Below the pieces are notes generated by a model, which searched no databases, was not told the origin of the DNA, and saw only the letters and a list, made by a program, of their open reading frames with translations. The position numbers were made by a program, and so were the translations under genes. Below are positions 48,598-60,725 of a stretch of 64,000 nucleotides of DNA, piece by piece. The stretch spans positions 1,191,001 through 1,255,000 of the forward strand of contig FJUW01000002.1 in NCBI GenBank assembly GCA_900074885.1, given 5' to 3'. How positions within the stretch are numbered: position 1 is the stretch's first letter; each line of letters begins with the position of its first letter. This stretch comes from Rhynchosporium graminicola (lineage: Eukaryota > Ascomycota > Leotiomycetes > Helotiales > Ploettnerulaceae).

Positions 48598-51500
48598 ATG
48601 GCGCAAGATGGTACAAGTGTGCCCGCAGCGGCACCCTCAGGATCTACAACAGGACAAATCCTCACTGGGAAACAAGAGCATTGTATATCATCCCTCCTCC
48701 TCTTCTTTTCTCTCCCCTTCCCTTCCCTCCCTCCCTTCTACACCATACCTTCTCCACAAACTAACATCCTCGCAGACCTCAAACGCGAGCTCATCTCACA
48801 ACAAGTAAAATACGAAATCACCGAACTCAACTCCCCAACTGCCCTCCAACGATTCGGCGCTCCCTTCAAATCAGACTTCGGCGAGGTCTCTCCACTAGAT
48901 TCGGAACTGCCGATCTTGAGATATATCTTTGTGCATCATGTTCGCGAGTTTCCGTTTCTTGACAAGGCGAAGGAGAAGGAGTTTTGGCAAGATAAATTGC
49001 AGGTGGTGAGTTTTCCCTTGGAACCGGACGGAGTAGAGTTTGGGACGCGAATATGAAGGAGGAGCAGAAACTCTAGTAGAGACAGGCTGGGTAAGGACAT
49101 ACGCTGACGTGGCTGTAGTTCCTGCAATCATTCGCAAACAAACATATTTCGTCCTCGGAAGATCGATTAGAGGAGACGAAACGTCGAAAGCTGTCAATTA
49201 AGTGTCAGAAATTGGTCGAGTTGATGATGGTCTCTGGAATTCCTACAGCCTCTGGATATGAAGAGCGAATCCGATTCTCAGAGTTGGAGGTTGTGGATGC
49301 TGGAGCTATTGATCTTGGAGTTATGCATAGTCTGCCAGAGGGACATTATACAAATGGATGGGACGTCAATGTTGCAGGCGTACGGACGACGTCTGTGAAG
49401 CGGAATATTCGATACCATAAACATGCAGTATGTGGACCCAGAAGTGATATAAGGCATATGCTGATTGTAACAGGAATTTATATTGAGAGTCAAGAGAAAG
49501 AACGAGATGAAGTTCTTCATTGGCAGACGATACGGCGATTTTACAAGGCTACATAAGAGATTACGCACCGAATTGCCTGGAAAGATCCTACCTCCTATGC
49601 CAAAGAAGAATAAACAGAGTTCCACAGCTTCGAATTTATTGAGTGGGCTTACTGGCAGAGGAGATGATGACGATGCATCATCCATATCGTCAGTCTCAAC
49701 AATTGGAACAGCTCCTACAAGTTCTATGAACACACTTTCAGTTAAAGGTATGTTCAAATCCAAGCTCCTGAACGTCAGCTAATTCGAAGACCGCTTGCAT
49801 CGTCGAACACCCTCAGCAGTCTCACTCTCAAGGAAATCGCCGCGTACCTCAGTAGATGGTCGACCATCAACACCAGCACAAGATGATGTACGCAGCCATT
49901 CAAAACCATCTAAGTCCAGATGTAAATCAAGATCTAAAAAGCTAACCAATCCACAGTCCGTAGTCCTATGGCGAGAGAATCAGCGCATTTCTCTCCGAGC
50001 TTTCCTCCGTACTCTACTTTCCAACCCTCAAATTGCTTCTACTAGAGCTATCCAGGATTTCTTGACTCTCCAACCAATGACTCCTACTGATGTGGATGTC
50101 GAGGATATTGCTAAAAGGAAAGGTATGGATGAGAAGAGAGTTGAGGAGCAGAAGCAATTCTATGAGATTGCTAGGAAGAGGGCTGCTGATTTGGATGTGT
50201 ATATGGAACAGTAAGTCTGCCGAAATACATGTTGGCATTGCTAACAATGTAGATTCCGTCGTGACATCGTTGAAAGCAACGGTCTCACCAAGCTCTTCAA
50301 GGAAATTAAAGAGAAGCAGACAATCCAAGATCTAAGCATCCAATATCAGAAGTTTGCCGAATGGTTACGGATCGAAGTTGCAGCAACAGTCTATCACCTC
50401 TTCTTAGCCGAGGACAACTCCCCAGAATTATTTGCACAGATGAAGAAAATCCACTCTATGATTCCATACACCATGATGAAGAACGCTATCCGTATCGCCA
50501 ACCCCGCAGCTGTTATGTCCAGTATTCTGGATATCTTCCTCGCACAACCATTCGGAGCCAGATCACTAATGCAACGAATCTTCGCATTTACCCTCAACGA
50601 CGGGATCAGAACTTTCCAAAAATCAATTGATGCACTCGTGAGCAAAATCGACGACGACGTCCTCTGCTCCAAACTTCAAAAGTTCTCCGACGGACCAGAA
50701 GATATCAAGAACACCATCAGACTAGAATCAGAAACCGAATCTGTCGACTTGATAGTCGCTATCCTCCGCTCAGAAGACATCACACCACCTCTCAGCTCGA
50801 AACAAATCAGTAAAGTCTTCAACGCTTACGTAGCTTGGAATAGCGCCGTCGAGAATGTCGATGAGGAGATGAAGCAGGGCGCGCAGCTGTTCTCGTACAT
50901 GAAGCAGTTGCTGAAGCTGTACACGAGACAAAGGGATAAGGCTATGATGTTGAGTATGATTGAGGAGCCTGTTACGTTGCAGCTTTTGAGGGATCTCTTC
51001 ACCATCTTCTACGAACCTTTAGTTCGTGTATACAAATCGGCAAATGTGTATAATAGCGTGACTGACTTTGCAGTCTTTATTGACGATATGATCACCGTGG
51101 GTTCTCTTTCCGTTCTCCTCCCCTAACAAACAGCATAGGCAGATCCTGATTGGTCTATGTATAGGTCGTCGATAAATGCCGCGAACAAGACGTCTCCGCA
51201 GACCCGAACCAAACAGTGCAAGCCTTCATTGACCTCTGTCAACGCCACGAACACAACTTCTATAAATTCGTCCATGAAGTCCACACCCACGACAACGGGC
51301 TCTTCACGCAACTGATGGGCTGGATTGAAGGTATTCTTGAATTCCTCCGACAAGGACCCAAAGCTGGGAAGTTAGACATAAACGCCTTATTCGCCGGAGC
51401 TGTTTCTGTTGGTCAACTTGATAAGGAGAAAGCAATTGCAGAAATTGATAGCTTGATCAGCTGGCAGGAGGCGAGGAAGAAATGGCACAGTGACAAGACG

Positions 51501-51833
51501 AGGCAGAAAATGGCTGCCGAAGGTGCGGGTGGTGTTGGTCCTGGCAACACTGGGATGGAAATGGCACCCGGCGGAATCGCATTCAGCAGTTCGGATTTTG
51601 GACTTGATCAGATGGATCTCCAAGAAATGAATTACGAGGATGAGGAGGGGAGTAGCGATGAGGAGGAAGAAGATGATGAGCTTGATCCAATTGCGGCGGA
51701 GAGAAAGAGGAGAGCGCGGAAACAGGATCATCTCAGACGTACGGCGGGGGAACCGGTGAAGCCGGAGGTTAGCGAGGTTGATCATTTGAAAGAGAGTTTC
51801 TTGAGTATGTTGCGCATGGTGTTGGCTGAGTAG
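48598..51833 (+). CDS. PXB/PX-domain protein (Ypr097w family)
   Basis: Eight exons: 48598-48682, 48776-49005, 49119-49427, 49474-49747, 49790-49887, 49957-50210, 50253-51096 and 51165-51833, encoding 920 aa. Order: PXB domain (about 28-160; HYLKRELISQQVKYEI, KCQKLVELMMVSGI), PX domain (about 205-300; FILRVKRK, RRYGDFTRL, with the Arg expected to contact phosphoinositide), a Ser-rich linker, then the long helical PX-associated domain (SVVLWRENQRISLRAFLR to AGAVSVGQLDKEKA). An acidic stretch (EEGSSDEEEEDDELD) precedes the C-terminal helix. Fungal members, including yeast Ypr097w, are peripheral membrane proteins linked to lipid handling. The fifth intron (49888-49956) is 69 nt, stop-free and a multiple of three, so its retention would add 23 residues. 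Confidence 0.9.
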
Positions 51834-52554
51834 AGGGTGGGTGAGACGATGCTGGGCTAGGGGTTGAAAGATATGAGGGTGCACGGAATACATCAGACTG
51901 CGGTAAGGGAATTAGCGTTGGGCCTGAATTGGTCATTTCGTAAGGAATGGGATGGAATAGATTGGGAATTGTATATTTGGTGAGACAAGCTACGACGAGA
52001 TGAGAGATGATCGCAAGACTGGATGCCGCCATGTGTGTTAGGCAGGAATCCGAATCCATGAAATGGCATCCTGCGTCTGCGACTAGAGAGAGACACACAT
52101 TGAATACGGGCATGCGAGGAGAGAGCAGTAGAGTATTAATCGTAAAAGCAAAGAATAACAGGAAAAGATAGACTTTGGACGATGAGATGAGATGAGATGA
52201 TGTGTCAAGAATTGTATGTACGCGTGTACTTGATGGTATATTAGATGTGATTTATGCTTTAATATGTGGTTAGTAGTTGGGTGTATAAAAAAAGGCGGTC
52301 GAGGCTGAAGTTTAAGCTACCAGAAAGGGAAAATAGTCTCATACATGGAAGGGTTATTTCTGTTTTGATGAAAAGAAAAAACATATAATCATAATAACGA
52401 AGTAACTATAACTAAAGTTCCCGAGGAAGAAAAAAGCTCGAAGTACGCTAGCTAGCTAAACAAAACTCATACAGGGCTTTATTTTTCTCTTGGTTTTGGG
52501 ATGAATAAAAAGACCCGCGAAAAGCTGAAGCAAAACCATGGTGGAACGGACCCC
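51834..52554. other. Intergenic, no gene seen
   Basis: This contains the PX gene 3' end and a GATGA pentanucleotide run near 52180-52200. Confidence 0.5.
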
Positions 52555-52560
52555 AAAAAA
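52555..52560 (-). terminator. Pol III terminator of tRNA-iMet
   Basis: Six T residues on the minus strand begin four bases after the 3' end of the tRNA, as expected for RNA polymerase III termination. Confidence 0.75.
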
Positions 52561-52564
52561 TGAT

Positions 52565-52635
52565 AGCAATTCCAAGTTTCGATCTTGGGACCTCAGGGTT
52601 ATGAGCCCCGCGCGCTTCCTCTGCGCCAAATTGCT
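52565..52635 (-). tRNA. Initiator tRNA-Met (CAT)
   Basis: A 71-nt intronless tRNA folds without mismatch in the acceptor stem (AGCAATT with AATTGCT, giving A1:U72), the D stem (GCGC with GCGC) and the T stem (CCAAG with CTTGG). The anticodon loop is CTCATAA with anticodon CAT. Three consecutive G:C pairs end the anticodon stem, and the T loop is ATCGAAA instead of TTCGAAA. A1:U72, the G:C triplet and the A54/A60 T loop are the eukaryotic initiator identity features, so this is initiator rather than elongator Met. Confidence 0.92.
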
Positions 52636-55600
52636 TTTTCTCAGCTGTTTTGAAGTGATTACCTGCTGATATGACCGGTTGTGCCTTATTTGATTCTAAC
52701 ATCTAGATCTTTTTTTAGACAGAGAATTTTTCTGCGGGTTGTGGTGGGGCTGGCTTACGGTGTGTTGTGGGGCAGGGCAGGTGCAGGATTTAGGGGTCTG
52801 AAGGATGTTGACTGATGGGATTATGTGGATTGGATTGGATTAGTGCTACGGGGTGTGATTTGTTGGATTGGCAGATTGATGAGAGATTTGACTTCTTTTT
52901 TTTTTCCCCCAAAAACATGTGTGTGTTGTGAGGGTATGAGATTGTGATGAGGAGGGTTGTTTTGCTATGGGCTGCTAGATTCTGATTCGAGTACTCGCTT
53001 ATTGTTAGAAGAAGAATCCATTGGACGCGCTCGCTTAGGTGTGTTTACAATTTCACTGCGAGGCGGCCTTGTAGCTACAGTTGTACGAGCTAGTACGAGT
53101 TGCAGAAGCCTCAAGAAAATCTCTTTCGTTCTGTATCTTAGACAGTATTCTCTATTGGATATGGTTCTCGATATTGCCTGCGTTACCTTCACCAAGCTTT
53201 TTCCTGAAGCTCTTCCTTATCTGCATACGTATTTAATATAGCCAGGCAAGTGTTTTGTTGCTTAATGAAATACCTTCATTGAGACGAAGTACGCATCTCT
53301 TATATTCGTTTCGTGATGTTGCTCTAGTGCTCGCAAGCTTAGAGGACAACGAGGAAGGGCTACAGCGATCAGAGATCCCACCATTGGAATACTCCAGGAC
53401 ACAGATTTCCCAGTATGTACTACTCCTCTTGGCTAACCATTGGAAAACTAAAGTCTGTAGTCATTGCAATTGGTCTCGGAGATACTTGTTTACATATAAG
53501 TTCGAAAAGACGTCTTCGAGCTCACTTCAGATAAGCAGGGCCGAACAGATATCCCGACTTATGTTTTATTGTTAGGGTATGGAGAACCAGTAGTTTGATT
53601 TGATGCAACGAAGATGCTCTGACGATTCCTCAGGATACTATTTGAAATTTCAGGTTAGTTTGTGTATGCTTGCTTTCCGTATATATGGGTGTCGTTCAAC
53701 AGTGCCGTTCAGATCGCTGTTGGTTCGAGGCTTTGCTGTTCCTGATATGCAAGAAGCAATCAGAGAGTTAACGTGTAAAATCATGGGCCCTGTTAGGAAA
53801 TTGAGAATAGGGAAACATACAAAACGGAGAAGATAAGACCGCCGTCGGCCCGGAGGGAGTCACAGGCATGATGATTCACTATTCAGTCTGTATTTTCTCG
53901 CTTGCAAACTTTCTTAGCGTCCTTCAGTTCTGACACTTTGAGTACTTCTCCAGCTGAATACTGCTCAATCAAAATTCGAAAAACTTGTTGCGGAAGATTA
54001 CCAACTTCCAACAATCAGCTACGCGTTCATTCCCGTCGACTGCCAGTATCTCGACCCTCCAGGATACGAACAAAACACAATATATATCTCGGATGCCAGT
54101 GAAGAGTACTCTGAGCTACCGCTCCTGTTCCATTGCTAACGCCATTTGTGAAGTACGAGGTAGGATGCTGATTGTGGACACTCGGTGAGTCGCGGAAAAG
54201 ATATCCAATTGTTCCAGGTGGCGCCGCATTGTGTTCTAACACCAAGAACATTCACCCACTCGACCGAACGCCTCTACTCGGAAACGGATAAAGATTTCAG
54301 ATGTCGGCGATGCTGTTCTTTCGGGTCTAATTGAGCGTATGCGATTCTTGGACCCATGTTCAAGGGTGGGTGTTACCATCGGCCAGGCTCGAAATGGAGA
54401 ATGCGGTCTCATACGGTCCTGCTATTGAAGACTGCAGCATACTTGGTAATGGAATGCCGGGCACTGGATTTCCTTTGAATTTGACTTTCGGAGAGTTGGC
54501 ACCGACCGTAGGAGCTTTCTTTCAGACGGAAGCTCATGTCTGGCTGTTCGCAAAGGGAAGGTGTTATCGCGTTCCCGGAGCATGTCATCACCAGAGCTCT
54601 TTCTAGGGAGCTGGATTGGCCAAGTCTGGGTATATGAGAAATGCTTTGACATGTATCTTCGGCGAGAATTTGAGAGGTCCTCCGACATTTAAAATCAAAC
54701 TGAGCAGCAGCTCGCTGGGGTTTTCCTATTATCGCTGTAGGCTAGAGCGTAGATTACATTATCAAAGTGTAAAGAAGAAACGAAAATTCGACAAATAAGT
54801 CACCTTCCCGCTTTGCAAGCGACGTACGTCGGTACTGTGAACTTGCAATGCAATGCTCATGAGCACTTTTGCGAATGTTTCTGGCCGTTGGAAAGACCGG
54901 CTAACGACGGTACCACACCGTCCGGCATATAAGCACACGCTTGCATCGAGATGCTTAAAGCTAATAGTCGTTAACAGAGTTGATAATGGTTCTAAGAAAC
55001 TTTCATGAAATCAAGATTCTGATAAAATAATGCTGTGCACTTTTGGAACCCTTGTACCTCGATGTAGAACCTGAGCAATACAACGCCCTCAACTGTTAGC
55101 AGCGAAGCAATTATTGAACTCGTGCGATCGAAGACACTTTCTGTAGGCTATGAATACCAGACTTGACTCTCGCTGGAAATCTTCTGAGAGGTTCGTTCCT
55201 TCAAACATGTCTCGAAATAATACAACAGAGCTCCGAGCAGAATGCCTTAAGTGACTGCAAGGATAGTACATAGGGTCCATTTCCCTCCGCATTCTCCAAG
55301 CTGCACCTTGTCAACTACCGACATCCTTAAGTCATAAAGCCAAATCATACACGATTTATAAATTGAAGTTTCACAATTGTTGGTAATATCATACATTCTG
55401 CCAGCTGCAAGCAACAGGCATTTCAGTCGGCACAGCCTGTAGCGCCTCCCGCCGCCTCCCCCTCCTCCCCGCAACGTATGTATGACCATCTGTTAAAACA
55501 AGTCGACTCATATTGATTTGGAGACTTAAAAGGAACTCACATTCCTTCGATGTTAAACTGATCAAGATGTTGCTAGCGTAGAATGTAAAATCCCAAAAGT

Positions 55601-56678
55601 CTAATATCCATCAATATGGTCGCTTAGTTAAAAACATTCCCTATCACTATCTAGTCTTAGAATTAATCAAGCTTTTTTGATCGATAAAAGAAAGCAAAAG
55701 GCCTTGAGAGTTACCATGTAGACAAGCGTTCAAATGTTCCAAATCTCAGTGGAGTTTGAATAGAATTTAAATCCAAGGCACAAGACTTCTTTTGAATTGC
55801 GGAGCTTCTACCATTCCACTTCTTTAACCAATAGGTACCTGCGTCTCCTTCTTAATGACCTCTTCTCTACGGAGATAAGTCTCCCCTCCTGGATTAGGGT
55901 ATTTTCTAGGGAGCTGTGGCCTAGATTTAAAGTTCTTATAGATGAGGTGGTGGTGGTAAACGCCTCAAGTGCGGATCCAAGGAAGCTCGAGGAGAGAGAC
56001 ACTTGGAATCGAAAACGAAAAGATAGTAAGAACGTGCACTTTTTATTTTCAACTGAGAATACCTCAGGTAACTTATGCTAGGAAAATTGGACGCTTCCCT
56101 CTCAGGGGAAAGAATTAGCAAAGAGAACCTTCACAGAATCTCGAAGATCAAATAAGTGATTGCGAGTACCATCTACGGAGTACTTCCCCGATCTACTCGG
56201 TCGCCGTGATTAGCTCAGATTTTGCCTTCGGAGTATAAATTACGCAGGCCCAATGATCGTTACATGGTATGGAAATTCTTCGAACACTCGAGCCTTTTGT
56301 CTGCATGGTATGTCAAACATATAATCGCCTTACTTTACTTTATATTAGAGTTTTGTTAGATTTGCAAGGTTGGTTATCTCGAGAGGACACTCACAATCGA
56401 TAGTATTGAAGGAGCTAAGACCTCCGATGATCCCGATAAGAGATCTAAAGCGAGAATCTCGGACGATAACCGAGAGTACTGTAATAATTGAGGAGTTTTG
56501 GAGAGTTCGAGGGAGAGGTGTGATGATATAATGGTCATAATTACATAGAACGTCCTGCAATTATAGCTTGCATACTTTGTTTCAGCACCTTTACTCACAC
56601 AAATCATGCAGTAGAGCTTTGTTGCGGTGGTAGATAAATGATTCAGGTCGCAAACAGGATGTGCCGACTGTACTCACC
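52636..56678. other. Gene-poor 4-kb stretch with coding-like debris
   Basis: No intact gene is supported. Coding-looking islands with stops or frame changes occur, for example a plus-strand frame around 53964-54149 and frames at 53255-53575 and 54331-54606. None could be joined into a gene or assigned to a family. The region looks like decayed DNA. Confidence 0.45.
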
Positions 56679-57226
56679 TCAGGACTCAAGTTCCCGAATC
56701 TCACTCATCCCCTCCGTGCCTCCCTCAGAATCTAGAAACAATCAAATAACTAACCACTCGAAAATCGCGGGATATTACCCTCCATAATCTCCACAAGAAA
56801 CTCCACATCCGGCACCACCTCAGCCGATACCCGCAGGCTAATAAACGTCTTCCCTGTCCGTCACCTCTGACATCACCTAAGCGAATCCACCTGACCCCCT
56901 GCAGAAAAAGATAATATATTAAAAGCCTGACTAGCGAGTTCCAAGTAAACAACACCCGATGAGGTACGGAGCACCAGATGCTTGTACACCACGTTTGTCA
57001 GCGAAGGACTTGTCCTGGACGAGCCCGAGAACGTGCCGTGCGGAGAGCAGGTGGAGAGCCAGAAGATGAACGGGCCCGAAAGCGAGATTGAAAGTGTACG
57101 TTGTGTTGTATCATGTATGGTGGAAATTTTAAAGATAGTAGGGAGAGTCATGTTCTGGGAACCCGGAAGGGAGATGATGTGAACGGATTGGTGATTGGCA
57201 AGGGGGTTTGCTGGCATGTATTTCAT
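56679..57226 (-). CDS. Doubtful hypothetical gene
   Basis: A minus-strand model starts at ATG 57226 (MKYMPANPLANH; an in-frame ATG at 57313 is the alternative) and runs through a Ser/Thr-rich block (SLSGPFIFWLSTCSPHG). It needs a short intron of about 42 nt near 56885 to reach the well-formed segment KTFISLRVSAEVVPDVEFLV, then a 47-nt intron to the end (EGGTEGMSEIRELES, stop 56679-56681). The opposite strand is also open with a plausible-looking frame at 56982-57182. I do not recognise the product, and strand and splicing are uncertain. Confidence 0.3.
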
Positions 57227-57396
57227 TACTAGCAATCTTGTTCTGTTGGATTGCACTTCATATAAGTAAGTACTGGCGACTCCCGGACTTCTGCGATTGC
57301 ACGGCAAATTCATTCCCTTGATTCACGCTCTGCGAGCCCTGAACACATCTCTGTCATATTCATTTTCTTTTCTTGACATTCGCTTCTATCTTCAAA

Positions 57397-58771
57397 ATGG
57401 TTCTTTCCACCAAAGTACTCCTGGCTCTCCTCCCCTTCTACTTGGGTGTGAACGCTCAGACTGTCGGAAAAACCACGCGCTGTAAGAAACCTCTTCTAAT
57501 TCCCTTCTTGGACTTGTTCCATGTGACTGCACAATAACGAATAGAATATTTAACTAACAAAAAGACTCCCAGACTGGGACTGCTGCAAAGCATCATGCTC
57601 ATGGACCAAGAAAATCTCCCTCGCACCCGGCGCAACTCCCGTCGTGGCCTGCGATGCCAAAGGTAGCCCTCTCACGGACTTTGATGCGAAATCTGGATGT
57701 GATGGTGGAGGAGCCTTTATGTCCCCAGACCAGATGCCTTGGTACGTGCCAGGTCCATGCATTTCCATTTCTTCCTCCATGAAGCCCTCTGCAACGCTTT
57801 CGATAGAGAAGCCTGCTCAAAGAATCGATGGTTAGAATGATTGCTAACTCCCCTCCGCGTGTAGGGCCGTGTCCGAGGACTTAGCATATGGATTCGTAGC
57901 GGCCTCCATTGCAGGATCAAACGAAGCCGGTACATGTTGCGGATGTTTCGAGTTAACATTCTCGAGTGGTCCGGTACTGGGCAAGAAGATGATTGTTCAA
58001 TCGACCAATATCGGTTATGATTTGGGCGAGAACCACTTTGATATTGCGATGCCCGGTGGTGGATTCGGAATCTTTAACGGCTGCACGGCCCAATGGGGCA
58101 GCACTGCCGGGTGGTATGTGCTTGCCGTTCTTGAAGTCTCAGGGCTGTTTTTTCATCCGACGTACTGATTTCTTGATAGGGGTCAACAATACGGCGGTGT
58201 AGCCAGCCGCGATGCATGTGATAACATTCCAGAGAAACTCCGAGCTGGCTGCCACTGGCGCTTCGACTGGTTCAAGAATGCCGATAACCCCGCTGTAACA
58301 TTCAAACCAATCACCTGTCCTGCAGCTCTCACAGCGAAAACTGGCTGTGTTCGACAGGGCGAGGTACCTACAGGACCTGTAAATGTGCCTATTTGGGACG
58401 GTGGGAAGGGTGTGCCGACGACTCCAAAATCATCGAGTACGGCCGCCGCCTCGACGCCTACGCAGCCGCCAACAGATAAGCCGGCTACGAAGCCGGCTGC
58501 TACGACGTCTTCAAGTGCCGCGACGCCGACGAATCCGACAGCTGCCGGGAGTGCTGGGAATGCTGGGAGTGCCGGGCATGCAGGCAGTGGGAGTGCAGGC
58601 AGTGGGAGTGCAGGCAGTGGGAGTGCCGGTGGTGATGGTGATGACAGTTGTGAAGCTGAGGAGCCCTTGTGGGCAAAGTGTGGAGGAACTGGTTATACCG
58701 GTAGTGGGGAATGTGTTGCGGGAGCTACTTGCAAGGTTATTAACGAATACTACTCACAGTGCGTGCAGTAG
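57397..58771 (+). CDS. GH45 endoglucanase with C-terminal CBM1
   Basis: Exons 57397-57481, 57573-57741, 57865-58113 and 58180-58771, 364 aa. A signal peptide covers about residues 1-20 ([15 protein letters not shown]). The GH45 signature [14 protein letters not shown] carries the first catalytic Asp, and [17 protein letters not shown] carries the second. FELTFSSGP and [14 protein letters not shown] are also conserved. After the catalytic domain (to about residue 225) comes a Thr/Pro/Ser linker, then a Gly-Ser-Ala repeat linker, and a CBM1 at the C-terminus ([16 protein letters not shown] to EYYSQC). The enzyme is secreted and hydrolyses internal beta-1,4 bonds of cellulose. It has no other carbohydrate-active gene next to it. 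Confidence 0.96.
58577..58629 (+). repeat. 15-bp minisatellite in the GH45 linker
   Basis: About three near-identical copies of a 15-bp unit (GCAGGCAGTGGGAGT) encode the Gly-Ser-Ala linker between the catalytic and CBM1 domains. Confidence 0.85.
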
Positions 58772-59635
58772 GTGGCTGTTTCCACTGATCGTGTGAGATG
58801 TGAAGAGCGGTTGAAGTAATAGCTGGCTATAGAGGTTTGGAGAAGCTGTATATAGTCTATTCTCATATGTTGTCAACAGTCACCCCAGAGGTTTGGCTAA
58901 AGACAAACAGAAAGTTGAAGTAGGAACAAATTCTTTACGAGTCCTAAATTCAAAGAACATGTGCAGATGCTTGAGACAAATCATAGTATTGCTAAGGAGG
59001 AAGCCTCTCGTTACAGTGCTGAGTACGTTTCACGTACGAGTAACGCAGTACATGACTAGGGGAGAAACTACGACCGTAAATTACCAAGCACAGAGGCATG
59101 TGTCGCTGTAATTGGGAGAAAGCCTCAGTGCAACGACCGCCTGTACTGGACATTCTTACATTGTGTACAGTATTCCTGTACCGTACTTCTGATCCCGTTT
59201 GGCAGAAAAGTTCGAAGTTGAAAATTGCTATTGGAATTTCGCAGGATTAATTGTACATATTTGGTGATCTCCGATCGCCACACAAGCAGGGACTTGACGG
59301 AGGCTAGACTCCGCGCTTCTGTACTAGTGGTGTAGTCATGGACAGTTTGGGATTCTCTCGTGGCGAACAGTGTGCGATGATATGACTTTGTGTCGGAGCA
59401 TTGTATAACGAGCCGGCGTAGACTTATCTTAAGGTTTGAGACCCGTCGGTCTGGAGGAACGGTGATCCGCCGGTGGTAGGTTTCGGACCTTGGGAGAGGG
59501 CGTGATAGTTGTCTTAAACCACTGGATTAAGTTTCGTCTTTTTTGTCGAGGCATAAAAGCTTTTGGGAAGAAAGACGAGACTGCACAAAGCTACTAGCTG
59601 ATTGTTAATGATGGAAAGTGCAGACCCACGACTGC
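58772..59635. other. Convergent intergenic region
   Basis: This lies between the GH45 gene and the minus-strand GRF protein gene. No gene is supported. Confidence 0.55.
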
Positions 59636-60725
59636 TCATCCTCCCATCCCCCTACCTTTCTCTCGCCTCCTCTCAATACTCTCCGTCATATCGCTCTTGA
59701 AATGTCGAATAACAGTCTTATCCATTTCGCGCTGCGCTTCAAGCGCCGAAATCTTCTGCTGCAGCTCTGCGATCTTCGTATCTTTAGCTTTCAAAGCTAC
59801 ACGCGTGATATCTCTCCCCTTGGCTATACCAGAGATTTTCATAGCGTGTCGATTCAGCAGCTTCTTCAGGTTCGTGGTCGTGTCATCATCTAGGTTTTGG
59901 TCTTTTAGAACACCCAGTACCTCGTCTGTGATATCGTAATTATTATGTGCTATTTGGCTGGGGGCATCGCTAGCAACCGTAGCTTCTCTATATCGGCCTG
60001 GAGTGGGAGTGCAAGAAGGACTTCGTAGACCAAAAGGTTGATGTCCGTCCCATGTTCCGTTGGAGCTCACGTTCGGCGTTTTGAAGACATCTTCGTCCTC
60101 CCGCGCAGTATTTAACTGGGCAGAGGATCTAACACCGCTCGATGGAGTTGGCAATGCATTTGCTTCATCAAACTTCCTCTTGCTACCGGGCGTAAGAAAT
60201 CCCTTTGTCCTCCCAACTTTCCTCGGTGTTTCTGGCGAAGGTATCGCAGACTCAGCTCTCGCTATAGACTGCGCAAGCTTGCTCTCTTCTTTAGGTGATG
60301 AAGACCATTTTCCAAAATCATCATTGTCGTCTGTAAACTTATTCTCGGCTTCTATCCGGCTGGTGGGTATCCTGGCCATTCCCCTCACCGTATCTGGTTC
60401 CGACCTCGAATTCGCCATTACGGCAGTCATTTCCCTTCCTACTGCATCTTCTTTCCAGAGGAAGAATCCGCAGCTGCTTTCCTTTGGCTGTTGACATGTG
60501 TAGAACCAGCGCCCAGTATTGGGACCGTCTTTTTTTACTTGGAAATTCGAGGCTGGAAGTCGGGGACTGCAGTTACCTAGACAGATCCTGTCAGTCAAGA
60601 TTTACCAGAGAAGGCTCCAATGTCTTACAATGCCAAACACCGTCTGCGAAATAGCCCTTCAGTGGAACGGTCTTGACTGGGCTCCCCCTCATCCATTGCT
60701 TCTGGGGCGGCGTGGATGCGGACAT
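59636..60725 (-). CDS. GRF zinc-finger protein
   Basis: Minus-strand exons 60629-60725 and 59636-60576, 345 aa. The GRF finger spans the splice junction at residues about 24-70 (FADGVWHCNCSPRLP, GRWFYTCQQP, CGFFLW), with the C-x-C..C..C ligands typical of zf-GRF. The middle is disordered and rich in Ser/Pro. The C-terminal about 80 residues form a coiled coil (KIAELQQKISALEAQREMD). GRF fingers bind single-stranded nucleic acid and occur in DNA-repair and topoisomerase-type proteins. Here the finger is the only catalytic-type or binding module, so the protein is probably a nucleic-acid-binding adaptor; its pathway is not evident. Confidence 0.88.

Noticed and set aside
60060..60494. 144-aa plus-strand frame
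   Set aside because: Antisense to the GRF protein's second exon.
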